Assembly: GCA_965230765.1 (NCBI GenBank)
Contig: CBDDLR010000001.1
Coordinates: 496,001 to 560,000 of the forward strand
Origin: Sunxiuqinia sp965230765
GTDB taxonomy: Bacteria > Bacteroidota > Bacteroidia > Bacteroidales > Prolixibacteraceae
DNA: 64,000 bases
Direction: 5' to 3'
Made by a program: the position numbers and the translations under genes. The notes beneath the pieces are model-generated. The model searched no databases. It was not told the origin of the DNA and was given only the letters and a program-made list of their open reading frames with translations. Below are positions 43,418 through 50,950 of this stretch, piece by piece (the first letter of the stretch is position 1; the number at the start of each line of letters is the position of its first letter).

Positions 43418-44529
43418 TTATTTCTACGATCTTGAATATACATTGCAGAAGCATGGTATATGTTGATCAATGGTTTTACCAATGTGTATAGAAACGAAGA
43501 TAAAAAGATTTTCTCTTCATTCAAACGTACAACAATTTTTTTAACGATAAAGAACATGAGTGCCCCAGGAAATAAAAACAGGAGCAAAAAGTATAGCCAC
43601 ATCTCAAATTTAATAACCAGTAATGTGATAAATGAAATAAGGAAAATCAACTTTGAGAGATCTTCAAACAAAAGAAGCAAGCGTTTTTTTAGATTACAAG
43701 ATTTCCTGATAAGAATTTCTTTTTTAATCTGGTTCACGTAATCCTGCATCTCTGTTTTTTCGTGCAATACAACCTTACCAAAAGGGGTATAGCAAACACC
43801 AACTTTTTTTATTTGTTCATTCAAAACCAGCTCAAGATTTGCATAATATTGCTGTAACATGCCCCTAAAACCTGAACTTCGAAAGTAAACTTCTTTTTTG
43901 AATGCTACATTGTTCTCGTAGAAGAATAAGGGCATTCCTGAAACAGAATATGCAGCTGACCGAAGAAAATTGGTAAAGCGCTCAAGCCTGTTTAGCCCAT
44001 TTGTAAAACCCTGATTGGGTAAATAATTGGCATAGCCCAAAACGGCCTCGTTGCCCTGTGCTGCAAAATCATTGAACGTGGTTAGCGCCTCTGGTTCAAC
44101 TTCTGTCGATATTGGCAAAAAAAGCACCCAGTCAGACTTGGCAGCTTTTAGTCCTAAATTAATCGATATTTTTTCTGAGTAGCGTGTTTCCTGATTAATT
44201 GATGTAAACCTTAGCCTTGAATTTTTTTCAGAAATAGACCCTACAATTTCCAATGTTCTGTCAGAAGAATAATCATCAACTACAACAACTTCAAATGAAC
44301 GGTACCTAAAACGGAAAAGTTGCTTCAACAATTTACGTATCCGCTCTTCTTCGTTCCTTACTTTTAACAGGACACTAAAAGATGTTTGTTTCGACACGTA
44401 CTTGGGATCTTTCAACAGCAAAAGCCTGAAATAGATGGCAAAGAGGTAGATACATTGTACCAAAAAACTGATCGCAAATAAAATAAGCACGACTAATTCG
44501 AAAGGAGTTTCTATGCCCATTTGCGTCAT
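43408..44529 (-). CDS. Family 2 glycosyltransferase, membrane bound
   Basis: 373 residues. N-terminal helix (residues ~10-35), a GT-A domain with SVLLKVRNEEERIRK, VVVDDYSSDRTLEI and a later LPISTEVE in place of the usual DxD, and two C-terminal helices (SKLIFLISFITLLVIKF, LYFLLLFLFPGALMFFIV). The missing clear DxD suggests altered metal use or loss of activity. The start ATG may be 44520 rather than 44529. It precedes the sigma gene with a 10-base overlap. Product unknown; could build an envelope polysaccharide. Confidence 0.8.
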   Translation of the reverse strand: MTQMGIETPFELVVLILFAISFLVQCIYLFAIYFRLLLLKDPKYVSKQTSFSVLLKVRNEEERIRKLLKQLFRFRYRSFEVVVVDDYSSDRTLEIVGSISEKNSRLRFTSINQETRYSEKISINLGLKAAKSDWVLFLPISTEVEPEALTTFNDFAAQGNEAVLGYANYLPNQGFTNGLNRLERFTNFLRSAAYSVSGMPLFFYENNVAFKKEVYFRSSGFRGMLQQYYANLELVLNEQIKKVGVCYTPFGKVVLHEKTEMQDYVNQIKKEILIRKSCNLKKRLLLLFEDLSKLIFLISFITLLVIKFEMWLYFLLLFLFPGALMFFIVKKIVVRLNEEKIFLSSFLYTLVKPLINIYHASAMYIQDRRNKWN

Positions 44530-44647
44530 TCCGGCGTTGTTTGTTTTATGACAAAATTAACAATCCGAAACAGTTTTCAATGGCATTTTTAATTTTAATT
44601 AACAGCACATGCTAAATTTATCCACAAGCTATTTTCAGTAATATATT

Positions 44648-44655
44648 TATCTTTG
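44648..44655 (+). promoter_or_regulatory. Bacteroidota -7 promoter element of tgt
   Basis: TATCTTTG matches TAnnTTTG exactly, 19 bases before the tgt ATG. No clear -33 TTTG is found at the proper distance. Confidence 0.55.
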
Positions 44656-44674
44656 AGCACTCAAAAAATAGTGC

Positions 44675-45805
44675 ATGGATTTTACTCTTCAACATCAAGC
44701 AGTTAACTCGGAGGCAAGAGCTGGAAGTTTACAAACGGATCATGGCAAAATTGAAACACCCATTTTCATGCCAGTTGGCACCGCTGGGTCTGTTAAGGGA
44801 ATTCATGTAAAAGACTTGAAAGAAGATATTCGCGCACAAATTATATTGGGAAATACTTACCACTTGTATTTGAGGCCCGGCATGGATATTATTGAACAGG
44901 CAGGAGGATTACATAAATTCAACGGCTGGGATGGGCCAATACTCACAGACAGTGGTGGCTACCAGGTTTTTTCATTAGGGGATATTCGCAAACTCACCGA
45001 GGAAGGAGCCCGTTTTCAATCACATATTGATGGTTCAAAACATTTGTTTACACCGGAAAGTGTAATTGACATTCAGCGAAAAATTGGCGCCGACATTATT
45101 ATGGCTTTTGATGAGTGCACTCCAGGTGATGCTGATTACGATTATGCAAAAAAATCGCTGGAATTGACTCAAAGATGGCTGGAACGTTGTGTAAACCAAA
45201 TGGAAAAGACACAACCATTGTACGGGCACAATCAGTCTCTCTTCCCCATTGTGCAAGGAAATGTTTATCCCGACTTAAGGGAAAGGGCAGCGAAGCATGT
45301 TACTTCTATCCCCAGCGATGGTTATGCCATTGGGGGCTTGTCTGTTGGAGAGCCTGAAGCTGACATGTACGCCATGATTGAAGTGGTAAACCCGATTTTG
45401 CCAAAGGACAAACCACGCTACCTGATGGGAGTTGGAACGCCTGTAAATATATTGGAAGCCATTGATCGTGGAATTGATATGTTTGACTGCGTAATGCCAA
45501 CCCGAAATGGAAGAAACGGAATGCTTTTCACCAGTCAGGGCATCATTAATATAAAAAATAAGAAATGGTCGGATGATTTTTCTCCGGTCGATCCGGAAGG
45601 AAGTTCATACGTTGACACACATTATACTAAGGCATTTTTGCGCCATCTGATTATCTCAAATGAAATGTTAGGCGCTCAAATTGCCAGCCAGCACAACCTG
45701 GCATTTTATTTATGGCTGGTTCAGGAAGCTAGAAAACAAATAATAGCTGATACATTTAAAGCCTGGAAAGAAGAGATGGTTGTAAAATTGGCAAAACGAT
45801 TGTAA
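44675..45805 (+). CDS. tgt: tRNA-guanine transglycosylase, zinc-site cysteines missing
   Basis: 376 residues; exchanges guanine 34 for a queuosine precursor in GUN-anticodon tRNAs. Active site intact: ILTDSGGYQVFSLG with the general-base Asp near residue 92, GLSVGEPE near 230, and DMFDCVMPTRNGRNG with the nucleophile Asp near 270-275. In E. coli the zinc site is DPECDCYTC; here it reads DPEGSSYVD (residues 306-314), so the three Cys are Gly309, Ser311 and Asp314. This loss appears to be common in Bacteroidota, but I cannot check it here. lptF follows after 2 bases. Confidence 0.94.
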   Translation: MDFTLQHQAVNSEARAGSLQTDHGKIETPIFMPVGTAGSVKGIHVKDLKEDIRAQIILGNTYHLYLRPGMDIIEQAGGLHKFNGWDGPILTDSGGYQVFSLGDIRKLTEEGARFQSHIDGSKHLFTPESVIDIQRKIGADIIMAFDECTPGDADYDYAKKSLELTQRWLERCVNQMEKTQPLYGHNQSLFPIVQGNVYPDLRERAAKHVTSIPSDGYAIGGLSVGEPEADMYAMIEVVNPILPKDKPRYLMGVGTPVNILEAIDRGIDMFDCVMPTRNGRNGMLFTSQGIINIKNKKWSDDFSPVDPEGSSYVDTHYTKAFLRHLIISNEMLGAQIASQHNLAFYLWLVQEARKQIIADTFKAWKEEMVVKLAKRL

Positions 45806-45807
45806 AC

Positions 45808-46896
45808 ATGAAAATTCCCTTTTTAAAAACAATTGATTTATACATCATTAGAAAGTTCCTGGGAACATTCTTTTACACCATTGCTTTAATTATTAGTATC
45901 GCCATGGTTTTTGATGTTTCTGAAAACCTGGATGAGTTCCTTTCAAAAGATGTGCCTCTAAATGCCATTGTTTTTGATTACTACATGAACTTCGTTCCCT
46001 ACTTTGCGAACCTGTTCAGTGCCCTTTTTACGTTCATTGCCGTTATTTATTTTACATCGAAAATGACCTACAACTCGGAAATTATTGCCATTCTTAGCAG
46101 TGGTGCCTCCTTTCGCAGGTTTATTCTTCCATACATGATTTCGGCATTTATTATTGCTTTATTTTCTTATGTGCTGGGAAACTATATTATCCCCCCAGCC
46201 AACAAAGAACGAGTTGATTTTAGGAACACCTACATAAACAATAAACGCTCAAATCTTGGGAACAACATCCACCGTCAACTATCGCCTGGCGTTTATATTT
46301 ACATGAAAAGCTATAACACATCAAATGATGTGGGTTATAATTTCACCATTGAAAAATTTGAAGAAAGGAAGCTGGTATCGAAGCTAACTGCAAAAAGTGT
46401 ACGATGGGACAGGGAGGATAAAAAGTGGACAATTCATGACTATGTAATCCGTGATATTGATGGCTATTCTGAAACAATAACAACCGGCACAAAAATTGAT
46501 TCAACCCTTAATATGCTCCCCGAGGACTACAGGGTGGTGAGGAATATTGTTGAAACCATGTCGCTGCCAAAACTGAATAAGGAGATTAAAAACCTCCGAT
46601 TAAGAGGGGTTAACACAATTGAATTTGAACTGGAAAAACACAAAAGGCGTTCCCAACCTTTCGCCGCTTTTATCATGACATTAATCGGAGCATCACTGGC
46701 CTCAAGAAGAGTAAAAGGGGGACTTGGGTTCCATCTGGGACTCGGCATTTTGTTTTGTTTTTCATACATCATGTTTATGCAAGTTTCTACCGTTTTTGCT
46801 ATTTCGGGGAATGTGCCTCCTTCGGTAGCTGTATGGATTCCAAACTTAATCTTTGGATTGTTGGCCGCTTATCTTTATAAATGGGCAAGCAGATAG
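45808..46896 (+). CDS. LptF/LptG-family lipopolysaccharide export permease
   Basis: 362 residues with six membrane helices (three near the N-terminus, one at ~105-125, and three from ~285) and a periplasmic beta-jellyroll between them, as in the YjgP/YjgQ (LptF/G) family. It pulls lipopolysaccharide from the inner membrane together with the LptB ATPase. N-terminal DLYIIRKFLGTFFYTIALII and the late SQPFAAFIMTLIGASLASRR are typical. A second LptF/G-type gene is not in the window. Co-transcribed with tgt. Confidence 0.9.
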   Translation: MKIPFLKTIDLYIIRKFLGTFFYTIALIISIAMVFDVSENLDEFLSKDVPLNAIVFDYYMNFVPYFANLFSALFTFIAVIYFTSKMTYNSEIIAILSSGASFRRFILPYMISAFIIALFSYVLGNYIIPPANKERVDFRNTYINNKRSNLGNNIHRQLSPGVYIYMKSYNTSNDVGYNFTIEKFEERKLVSKLTAKSVRWDREDKKWTIHDYVIRDIDGYSETITTGTKIDSTLNMLPEDYRVVRNIVETMSLPKLNKEIKNLRLRGVNTIEFELEKHKRRSQPFAAFIMTLIGASLASRRVKGGLGFHLGLGILFCFSYIMFMQVSTVFAISGNVPPSVAVWIPNLIFGLLAAYLYKWASR

Positions 46897-46967
46897 CGAA
46901 AATTTCAAACCATTCATATAATAGTTCAAAAACAAATAATCTAATTGAGGATTGGAAATGGGCTAAA

Positions 46968-46983
46968 ATGTTTTATAAAACAT
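46968..46983. promoter_or_regulatory. 16-bp perfect palindrome at the carboxylase promoter
   Basis: ATGTTTTATAAAACAT (46968-46983) is perfectly symmetric and ends one base before the -33 element (TTGG at 46985-46988). Its place suggests an operator for a dimeric repressor or activator of the carboxylase operon. By chance about one such palindrome is expected per 64 kb, so the position, not the palindrome alone, gives the support. Confidence 0.5.
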
Positions 46984-46984
46984 G

Positions 46985-47011
46985 TTGGTGTATGAAAAAA
47001 TTATAATTTTG
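46985..47011 (+). promoter_or_regulatory. Promoter upstream of the acyl-CoA carboxylase genes
   Basis: TTG (46985-46987), 16 bases, then TAATTTTG (47004-47011), an exact TAnnTTTG and the same -7 box as tRNA-Gln. The start of transcription should be near 47018, about 75 bases before the gene. Confidence 0.7.
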
Positions 47012-47050
47012 CCACGTAAATCTTTCTATAAGACATTATAAAAATGGAAG

Positions 47051-47076
47051 GCTCCGGGCTACCGGAGCATTTTTTT
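47051..47076 (+). terminator. Terminator in the carboxylase leader
   Basis: Perfect stem GCTCCGG / CCGGAGC with a GCTA loop and a run of T (47070-47076), 17 bases before the ATG of the carboxylase. Placed after the promoter and before the gene, it can act as an attenuator or end a short (about 60-nt) RNA. No alternative pairing partner was found by eye. Confidence 0.85.
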
Positions 47077-47093
47077 AATTTAAACTATATTCT

Positions 47094-48638
47094 ATGTCGT
47101 TGAAACGGAATATCCTTGACCTCAGGAAAAGGAAAGAAGAAGTTATCAAAGGCGGTGGTGAAAAGGCCATTGAAAAGCAAGTTGCAATGGGAAAACTCAC
47201 CGCCCGCGAACGGATATTGTACATCCTTGATGAGGGCTCATTTCACGAATATGATATGTTCGTTGAGCATGTTGCCCGCGATTTTAACATGGAGAAAAAG
47301 ACGCTTCACGGTGATGGTGTTATCATCGGAACCGGAACAATTTATGGTTCTCCTGTGTGTATTTTCGCTCAAGACTTCACCGTTGCCGGTGGATCACTGG
47401 GATTGATGCACGCCCGCAAAATCACAAAAATCATGGATCACGCCCTGAAAATGAGAGTACCACTTATTGGTATTAACGACTCTGGTGGTGCACGTATCCA
47501 GGAGGGTGTAAATTCTCTTGCAGGTTATGGGGAAATCTTCTTCCGTAATACGCTTGCATCTGGTGTTATCCCTCAAATTTCAGTTATACTTGGGCCTTGT
47601 GCCGGTGGAGCAGTTTATTCTCCTGCACTAACGGACTTTGTGTTCGTGGTAAATAACATTTCAAAAATGTTTATTACCGGACCAAGCGTTATCAAAACGG
47701 TACTGGGTGAAGAAATTTCGATGGAAGATCTCGGTGGTGCTAAAGTTCATGCAGAAATTACTGGTAATGCGCACTTCTATGCCGAAACTGAGTTGGAATG
47801 TTTTGATCAGATCAAAAAACTGATCACATTTATTCCCTGGAACAACAAACAAAAAGCTCAAAAATTTGAACCTGCTGAGCCAAACAAGAAAAAGAAAGTT
47901 GAAAATATTGTTCCTGGAGACCCAAAACTTCCTTATGATATTCGCGATATTATTATGGCTATCACGGATAAATCGGAATTTTTTGAAATCATGGAGCATT
48001 TTGCACCAAACGTGGTAATTGGTTTCGGACGCATGGAAGGCGAAACTGTAGGTTTCGTTGCCAACCAGCCAAAAGTTCTGGCAGGTGTTCTTGATTGCGA
48101 TAGCTCTGATAAAGCTGCAAGGTTCATTCGTTACTGTAATGCATTTAACATTCCTATTGTTACATTGGAAGACTTGCCAGGGTACTTACCAGGTGTTGAC
48201 CAGGAACATGCAGGTGTTATTCGCCACGGTGCAAAAATATTGTATGCTTACAGTGAAGCTACAGTTCCAAAAATTACAGTAATTATCCGAAAAGCTTACG
48301 GTGGTGGTTACATTGCAATGAACTCACGCCACTTACGTGCTGACTTTGTATTTGCATGGCCAACTGCAGAGATTGCTGTTATGGGGCCCGAAGGAGCTGC
48401 CAACATTGTATTTCGAAAAGAAATTGCTGAAGCTGAAGATCCTGAAGCAATGCGCCAGTCTAAAATACAGGAATACAAAGAAAAATTTGCGAATCCGTAT
48501 GTAGCTGCAGCAAAGGGTTATATCGATGAAGTAATTGAACCAGAGCAAACACGTACGATGTTGCTGCATGCCTTGAAAGTTTCTGCAAACAAATCTGTTT
48601 CTGGTCCTTCTAAGAAGCACGGTATTCCTCCATTTTAA
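47094..48638 (+). CDS. Acyl-CoA carboxylase carboxyltransferase subunit (propionyl-CoA carboxylase beta / methylmalonyl-CoA decarboxylase alpha type)
   Basis: 514 residues of the crotonase-like carboxyltransferase family. Visible: MGKLTARERILYILDEGSF at the N-terminus, GINDSGGARIQEGVNSLAGYGE near residue 125, GPCAGGAVYSPALTDFV, LGGAKVHAEITG, and the second half LEDLPGYLPGVDQEHAGVIRHG, AYGGGYIAMNSRHL and AVMGPEGAANIVF. It moves the carboxyl group between biotin and propionyl- or acetyl-CoA. The biotin carrier gene follows after 15 bases. No biotin carboxylase and no sodium-pump subunit is adjacent, so carboxylase and decarboxylase roles cannot be separated. Confidence 0.92.
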   Translation: MSLKRNILDLRKRKEEVIKGGGEKAIEKQVAMGKLTARERILYILDEGSFHEYDMFVEHVARDFNMEKKTLHGDGVIIGTGTIYGSPVCIFAQDFTVAGGSLGLMHARKITKIMDHALKMRVPLIGINDSGGARIQEGVNSLAGYGEIFFRNTLASGVIPQISVILGPCAGGAVYSPALTDFVFVVNNISKMFITGPSVIKTVLGEEISMEDLGGAKVHAEITGNAHFYAETELECFDQIKKLITFIPWNNKQKAQKFEPAEPNKKKKVENIVPGDPKLPYDIRDIIMAITDKSEFFEIMEHFAPNVVIGFGRMEGETVGFVANQPKVLAGVLDCDSSDKAARFIRYCNAFNIPIVTLEDLPGYLPGVDQEHAGVIRHGAKILYAYSEATVPKITVIIRKAYGGGYIAMNSRHLRADFVFAWPTAEIAVMGPEGAANIVFRKEIAEAEDPEAMRQSKIQEYKEKFANPYVAAAKGYIDEVIEPEQTRTMLLHALKVSANKSVSGPSKKHGIPPF

Positions 48639-48653
48639 ACAAAAAAACTACTC

Positions 48654-48974
48654 ATGGCAGATACAAAAGACGAAGTTATCATTGTACAAAGTGCTGTTTA
48701 TCAAACTGAGTACACGAATAAATATCGTAATCGGGTAAAATGGGAAGAACCAAACAAAAACCACATTTACTCATTCATTCCAGGAACAATAATTGATATT
48801 TTTGTAAGACCTGGAGAGAAAGTAAAAGAAGGTGATAGTTTGATGATCCTTGAGGCAATGAAAATGCACAACAACGTTCAAATGCCTTTTGATGGCAAAA
48901 TTGAAAAAGTGCATATTAAGGTCGGAGATAAAATTCCGAAGAAATATTTGATGATTGAGGTTAAACCAATCTAG
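48654..48974 (+). CDS. Biotin carboxyl carrier protein subunit
   Basis: 106 residues. C-terminal biotinyl domain with the attachment site LEAMKMHN (Lys of the AMKM motif) near residue 71 and a glycine/lysine-rich hammerhead fold (GTIIDIFVRPGEKVKEGD). The N-terminal 35 residues are charged and lack a Pro/Ala linker. Partner of the carboxyltransferase encoded directly upstream, with which it is co-transcribed. Confidence 0.92.
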   Translation: MADTKDEVIIVQSAVYQTEYTNKYRNRVKWEEPNKNHIYSFIPGTIIDIFVRPGEKVKEGDSLMILEAMKMHNNVQMPFDGKIEKVHIKVGDKIPKKYLMIEVKPI

Positions 48975-48983
48975 CATAAAGGG

Positions 48984-49009
48984 AAAGGGGCTTAAAAGCC
49001 CCTTTTTTT
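48984..49009 (+). terminator. Terminator of the carboxylase operon
   Basis: AAAGGGGCTT / AAGCCCCTTT hairpin followed by seven T, 10 bases after the biotin carrier stop. Good bidirectional symmetry. Confidence 0.9.
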
Positions 49010-49055
49010 CAACCATTCACTTCTGATTACTAATCAAAAGTTACCCCAAAAATTG

Positions 49056-49298
49056 TTATCGCCAATAACAGTCATTAATCATCCATTGCTCAATTTCAAG
49101 AGCTTCATCAGCATCAGGGGCAACAATATTCGCACTTGACGACCAGTAATCATCTTCAACCATCCAGGCCTCAATTTTCAGCTCTGGATCAGCTGCATTT
49201 GTTAAACTTAACTCAGATGCCACTTTTGCATTTATTCCAGTTACTGCAATAAATGATATGGCTAATAATAAGGAGATTTTACTAATTCGAGTTTTCAT
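49056..49298 (-). CDS. Small secreted peptide with a duplicated LxIExWMxxDxYW motif
   Basis: 80 residues from ATG 49298. The frame reaches 49343, but the ECF-like promoter at 49348-49375 would put that ATG at the transcript start, so the ATG at 49298 is preferred; it also begins a clean signal peptide (MKTRISKISLLLAISFIAVTG). Two copies of one short motif follow: LKIEAWMVEDDYW and LEIEQWMINDCYW, separated by 18 residues, and the protein stops one residue after the second. The mature peptide is very acidic. No known domain; similar small proteins with LE(V/I)ExWM repeats occur in Bacteroidota, as far as I recall. Likely envelope-stress related, given the promoter. Confidence 0.7.
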   Translation of the reverse strand: MKTRISKISLLLAISFIAVTGINAKVASELSLTNAADPELKIEAWMVEDDYWSSSANIVAPDADEALEIEQWMINDCYWR

Positions 49299-49347
49299 GG
49301 TTTTAAGACTTACTTGTTTGTTTCTATTATAAATTGTTTTCACTAGT

Positions 49348-49375
49348 ATAGACCGCTAAGAGACGAAAATGTTAC
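49348..49375 (-). promoter_or_regulatory. ECF-sigma-like promoter of the small repeat peptide
   Basis: On the minus strand GTAACA (49370-49375), 16 bases, GTCTAT (49348-49353). The AAC -35 core and GTC -10 core at this spacing are typical of extracytoplasmic-function sigma promoters, and no TTTG/TAnnTTTG pair is nearby. Confidence 0.55.
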
Positions 49376-49590
49376 ACGGGCATACGTTAATTAGTGTGAA
49401 AGATTTCTTAACAAAACATAACAGAACTGACTATTAGCACCTTGCAAAAAGTAAAGAGCAAATGTTAACAGCCTAAAAGCATCAATTTTTCCCTTTTGCG
49501 CATTTAAAAACAGAATCTTATCGTTTTAAAAACTGTTAAAACATTCAAAAAGCTGAAACAAATGGAGTGATTTAAACGTATTTAACATAC

Positions 49591-49722
49591 ACTTTGCATT
49601 TTAGCGTTTGTTTTATGACTAAGATGGGTTGATTGGTTGAAAATGCAAAGTTCTCAAGGTAATTTTAGTTGTTTGTTTAGAGTGAAGCGGTGGAGGGTCC
49701 ACCGCTTCTTTATTTTATTTAT
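49591..49722 (+). ncRNA. Probable small RNA with a 12-bp stem and a terminator
   Basis: In the gene-free stretch 49344-49714. ACTTTGCATTTT (49591-49602) pairs perfectly with AAAATGCAAAGT (49640-49651) around 37 bases, and 32 bases later an 11-base stem GAAGCGGTGGA/TCCACCGCTTC (49684-49708) is followed by TTTATTTTATTTATT on the plus strand. There is no plus-strand gene for this terminator to serve, and no open frame longer than a few codons. The 5' end could be a little upstream (49570-49590). The 247 bases from 49344 to 49590 hold only the peptide promoter and plain AT-rich sequence. Confidence 0.5.
49684..49722 (+). terminator. Plus-strand terminator without an upstream gene
   Basis: Perfect 11-base stem GAAGCGGTGGA / TCCACCGCTTC, GGG loop, then a T-rich tail. 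The minus strand lacks a U-run, so it is not primarily for the convergent PHP gene. It argues that a plus-strand transcript exists here. Confidence 0.8.
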
Positions 49723-50827
49723 TAGCAATCTCTATAACAACAGGGAGTGGCTCTCCTGCCAAAGTCTTTAAATTCTCAATTTCATAATACATTTTCAGCA
49801 CCCCCGCATTTTGTAATTCTTCAGATGCTCCTTCCAAGGCCATAAACGTAGTTTTATGAGCCACAATTTCCAACTCGTCTGGACAAGAAAAACCCAAAGA
49901 AGGCTGGCTTCTTTTCAACTTAAAAGTCACATCGCTATTGTTTTTTATAGCAATCCTTTTAACGCTGTTGTTCTTTAAATTAACTGGCTCACCGGGCAAC
50001 ACAATAGAATTAAAAAACAGCGGTGAAAGAAACTTCCTGTCGCCAACAAGCTTTCCTTCAAAATAGGCAGCTGTGTTTTGTTCTTTTAGGGCTTGGTGGA
50101 TTCCCTTTTCTGTTCGCTCTGTAGCAAATACCAAAGTCACAGGCCTTTTTTCATTCGCCGTATATTCCATGTTAACCGGCAAATGAATGTCGGAATTTGC
50201 AATTACAGTTAAGTTCTTTTCTTTTGCCCACTCCAATGCCTCCGGATAATAACTGTGGTGGTTATATACTTCAATCCCATGCATAATCCCTGCGTTTAGC
50301 AAACGAGTATGCTCTTCCCACCAAACAGTAGAATCAGGCTGTTGTGATTTCCAACCCGGGTGGTTCCAGAAAATAAACGCTCCCTGCTCTTTCGCTTCCA
50401 CGCATGCTTCCCACCAATCCTCACGATCGATCAAATTGGCATTTTTTATAAAGATAGCGTTAAAATGCCCGGGTGGCATGTTACGGGTAATTTCAGTTCC
50501 CTGTATAACAATAAGCCCAACGTGTTTCCCAAGAGGTTTTGCAATTTCAAACGAACGGTTATGGTCGGCATCAATATCTTTCGAATGCGGCCTGTATTCG
50601 ATATGATCGGTTATTGCAATCGCATCCAAGCCTTCCAACCAGGCTTCCTGAACACGAATGGTTGGCCACACATCCCCATCAGAAAAAACAGTGTGCATGT
50701 GAAAGTCACACTTAAGCGTCTGGAATCCAAGAATATTGGGAATGTTTATTTCTGTCCTGCTTTGTGCAAATACAGTAAATGATAAGAATAATAATGCCAA
50801 TAGGGCAAACAATCTTAGCTTGGTCAT
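49715..50827 (-). CDS. Secreted PHP-domain phosphoesterase (Sb-PDE-like)
   Basis: 370 residues, signal peptide ending VFAQ. PHP metal motifs: CDFHMHTVFSDG near residue 41, ITDHIEYRPHSKD, GTEIT, WNHPGW and NSDIHLP near residue 215. This set is that of the PHP phosphoesterases that hydrolyse phosphodiesters or phosphotriesters; the Sb-PDE-like group in Bacteroidota has this length and a C-terminal beta domain (from ~residue 260). The true substrate is not known; it may release phosphate in the periplasm. Monocistronic. Confidence 0.82.
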   Translation of the reverse strand: MTKLRLFALLALLFLSFTVFAQSRTEINIPNILGFQTLKCDFHMHTVFSDGDVWPTIRVQEAWLEGLDAIAITDHIEYRPHSKDIDADHNRSFEIAKPLGKHVGLIVIQGTEITRNMPPGHFNAIFIKNANLIDREDWWEACVEAKEQGAFIFWNHPGWKSQQPDSTVWWEEHTRLLNAGIMHGIEVYNHHSYYPEALEWAKEKNLTVIANSDIHLPVNMEYTANEKRPVTLVFATERTEKGIHQALKEQNTAAYFEGKLVGDRKFLSPLFFNSIVLPGEPVNLKNNSVKRIAIKNNSDVTFKLKRSQPSLGFSCPDELEIVAHKTTFMALEGASEELQNAGVLKMYYEIENLKTLAGEPLPVVIEIANK

Positions 50828-50950
50828 GGTAAAATGGTTAAGTTCTGATTACAAATTAACTATTTCTATATGAATTATTTGATTAATATCAACTTAAATT
50901 ATTGTGAATAAAGTATCTTACACAATGATTTGCTAAACCAATTTTAACTG

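Noticed and set aside
49684..49708. Hairpin as the terminator of the PHP phosphoesterase gene
   Set aside because: The U-rich tail is on the plus strand; the minus strand after the stem reads ACTCTAAAC.
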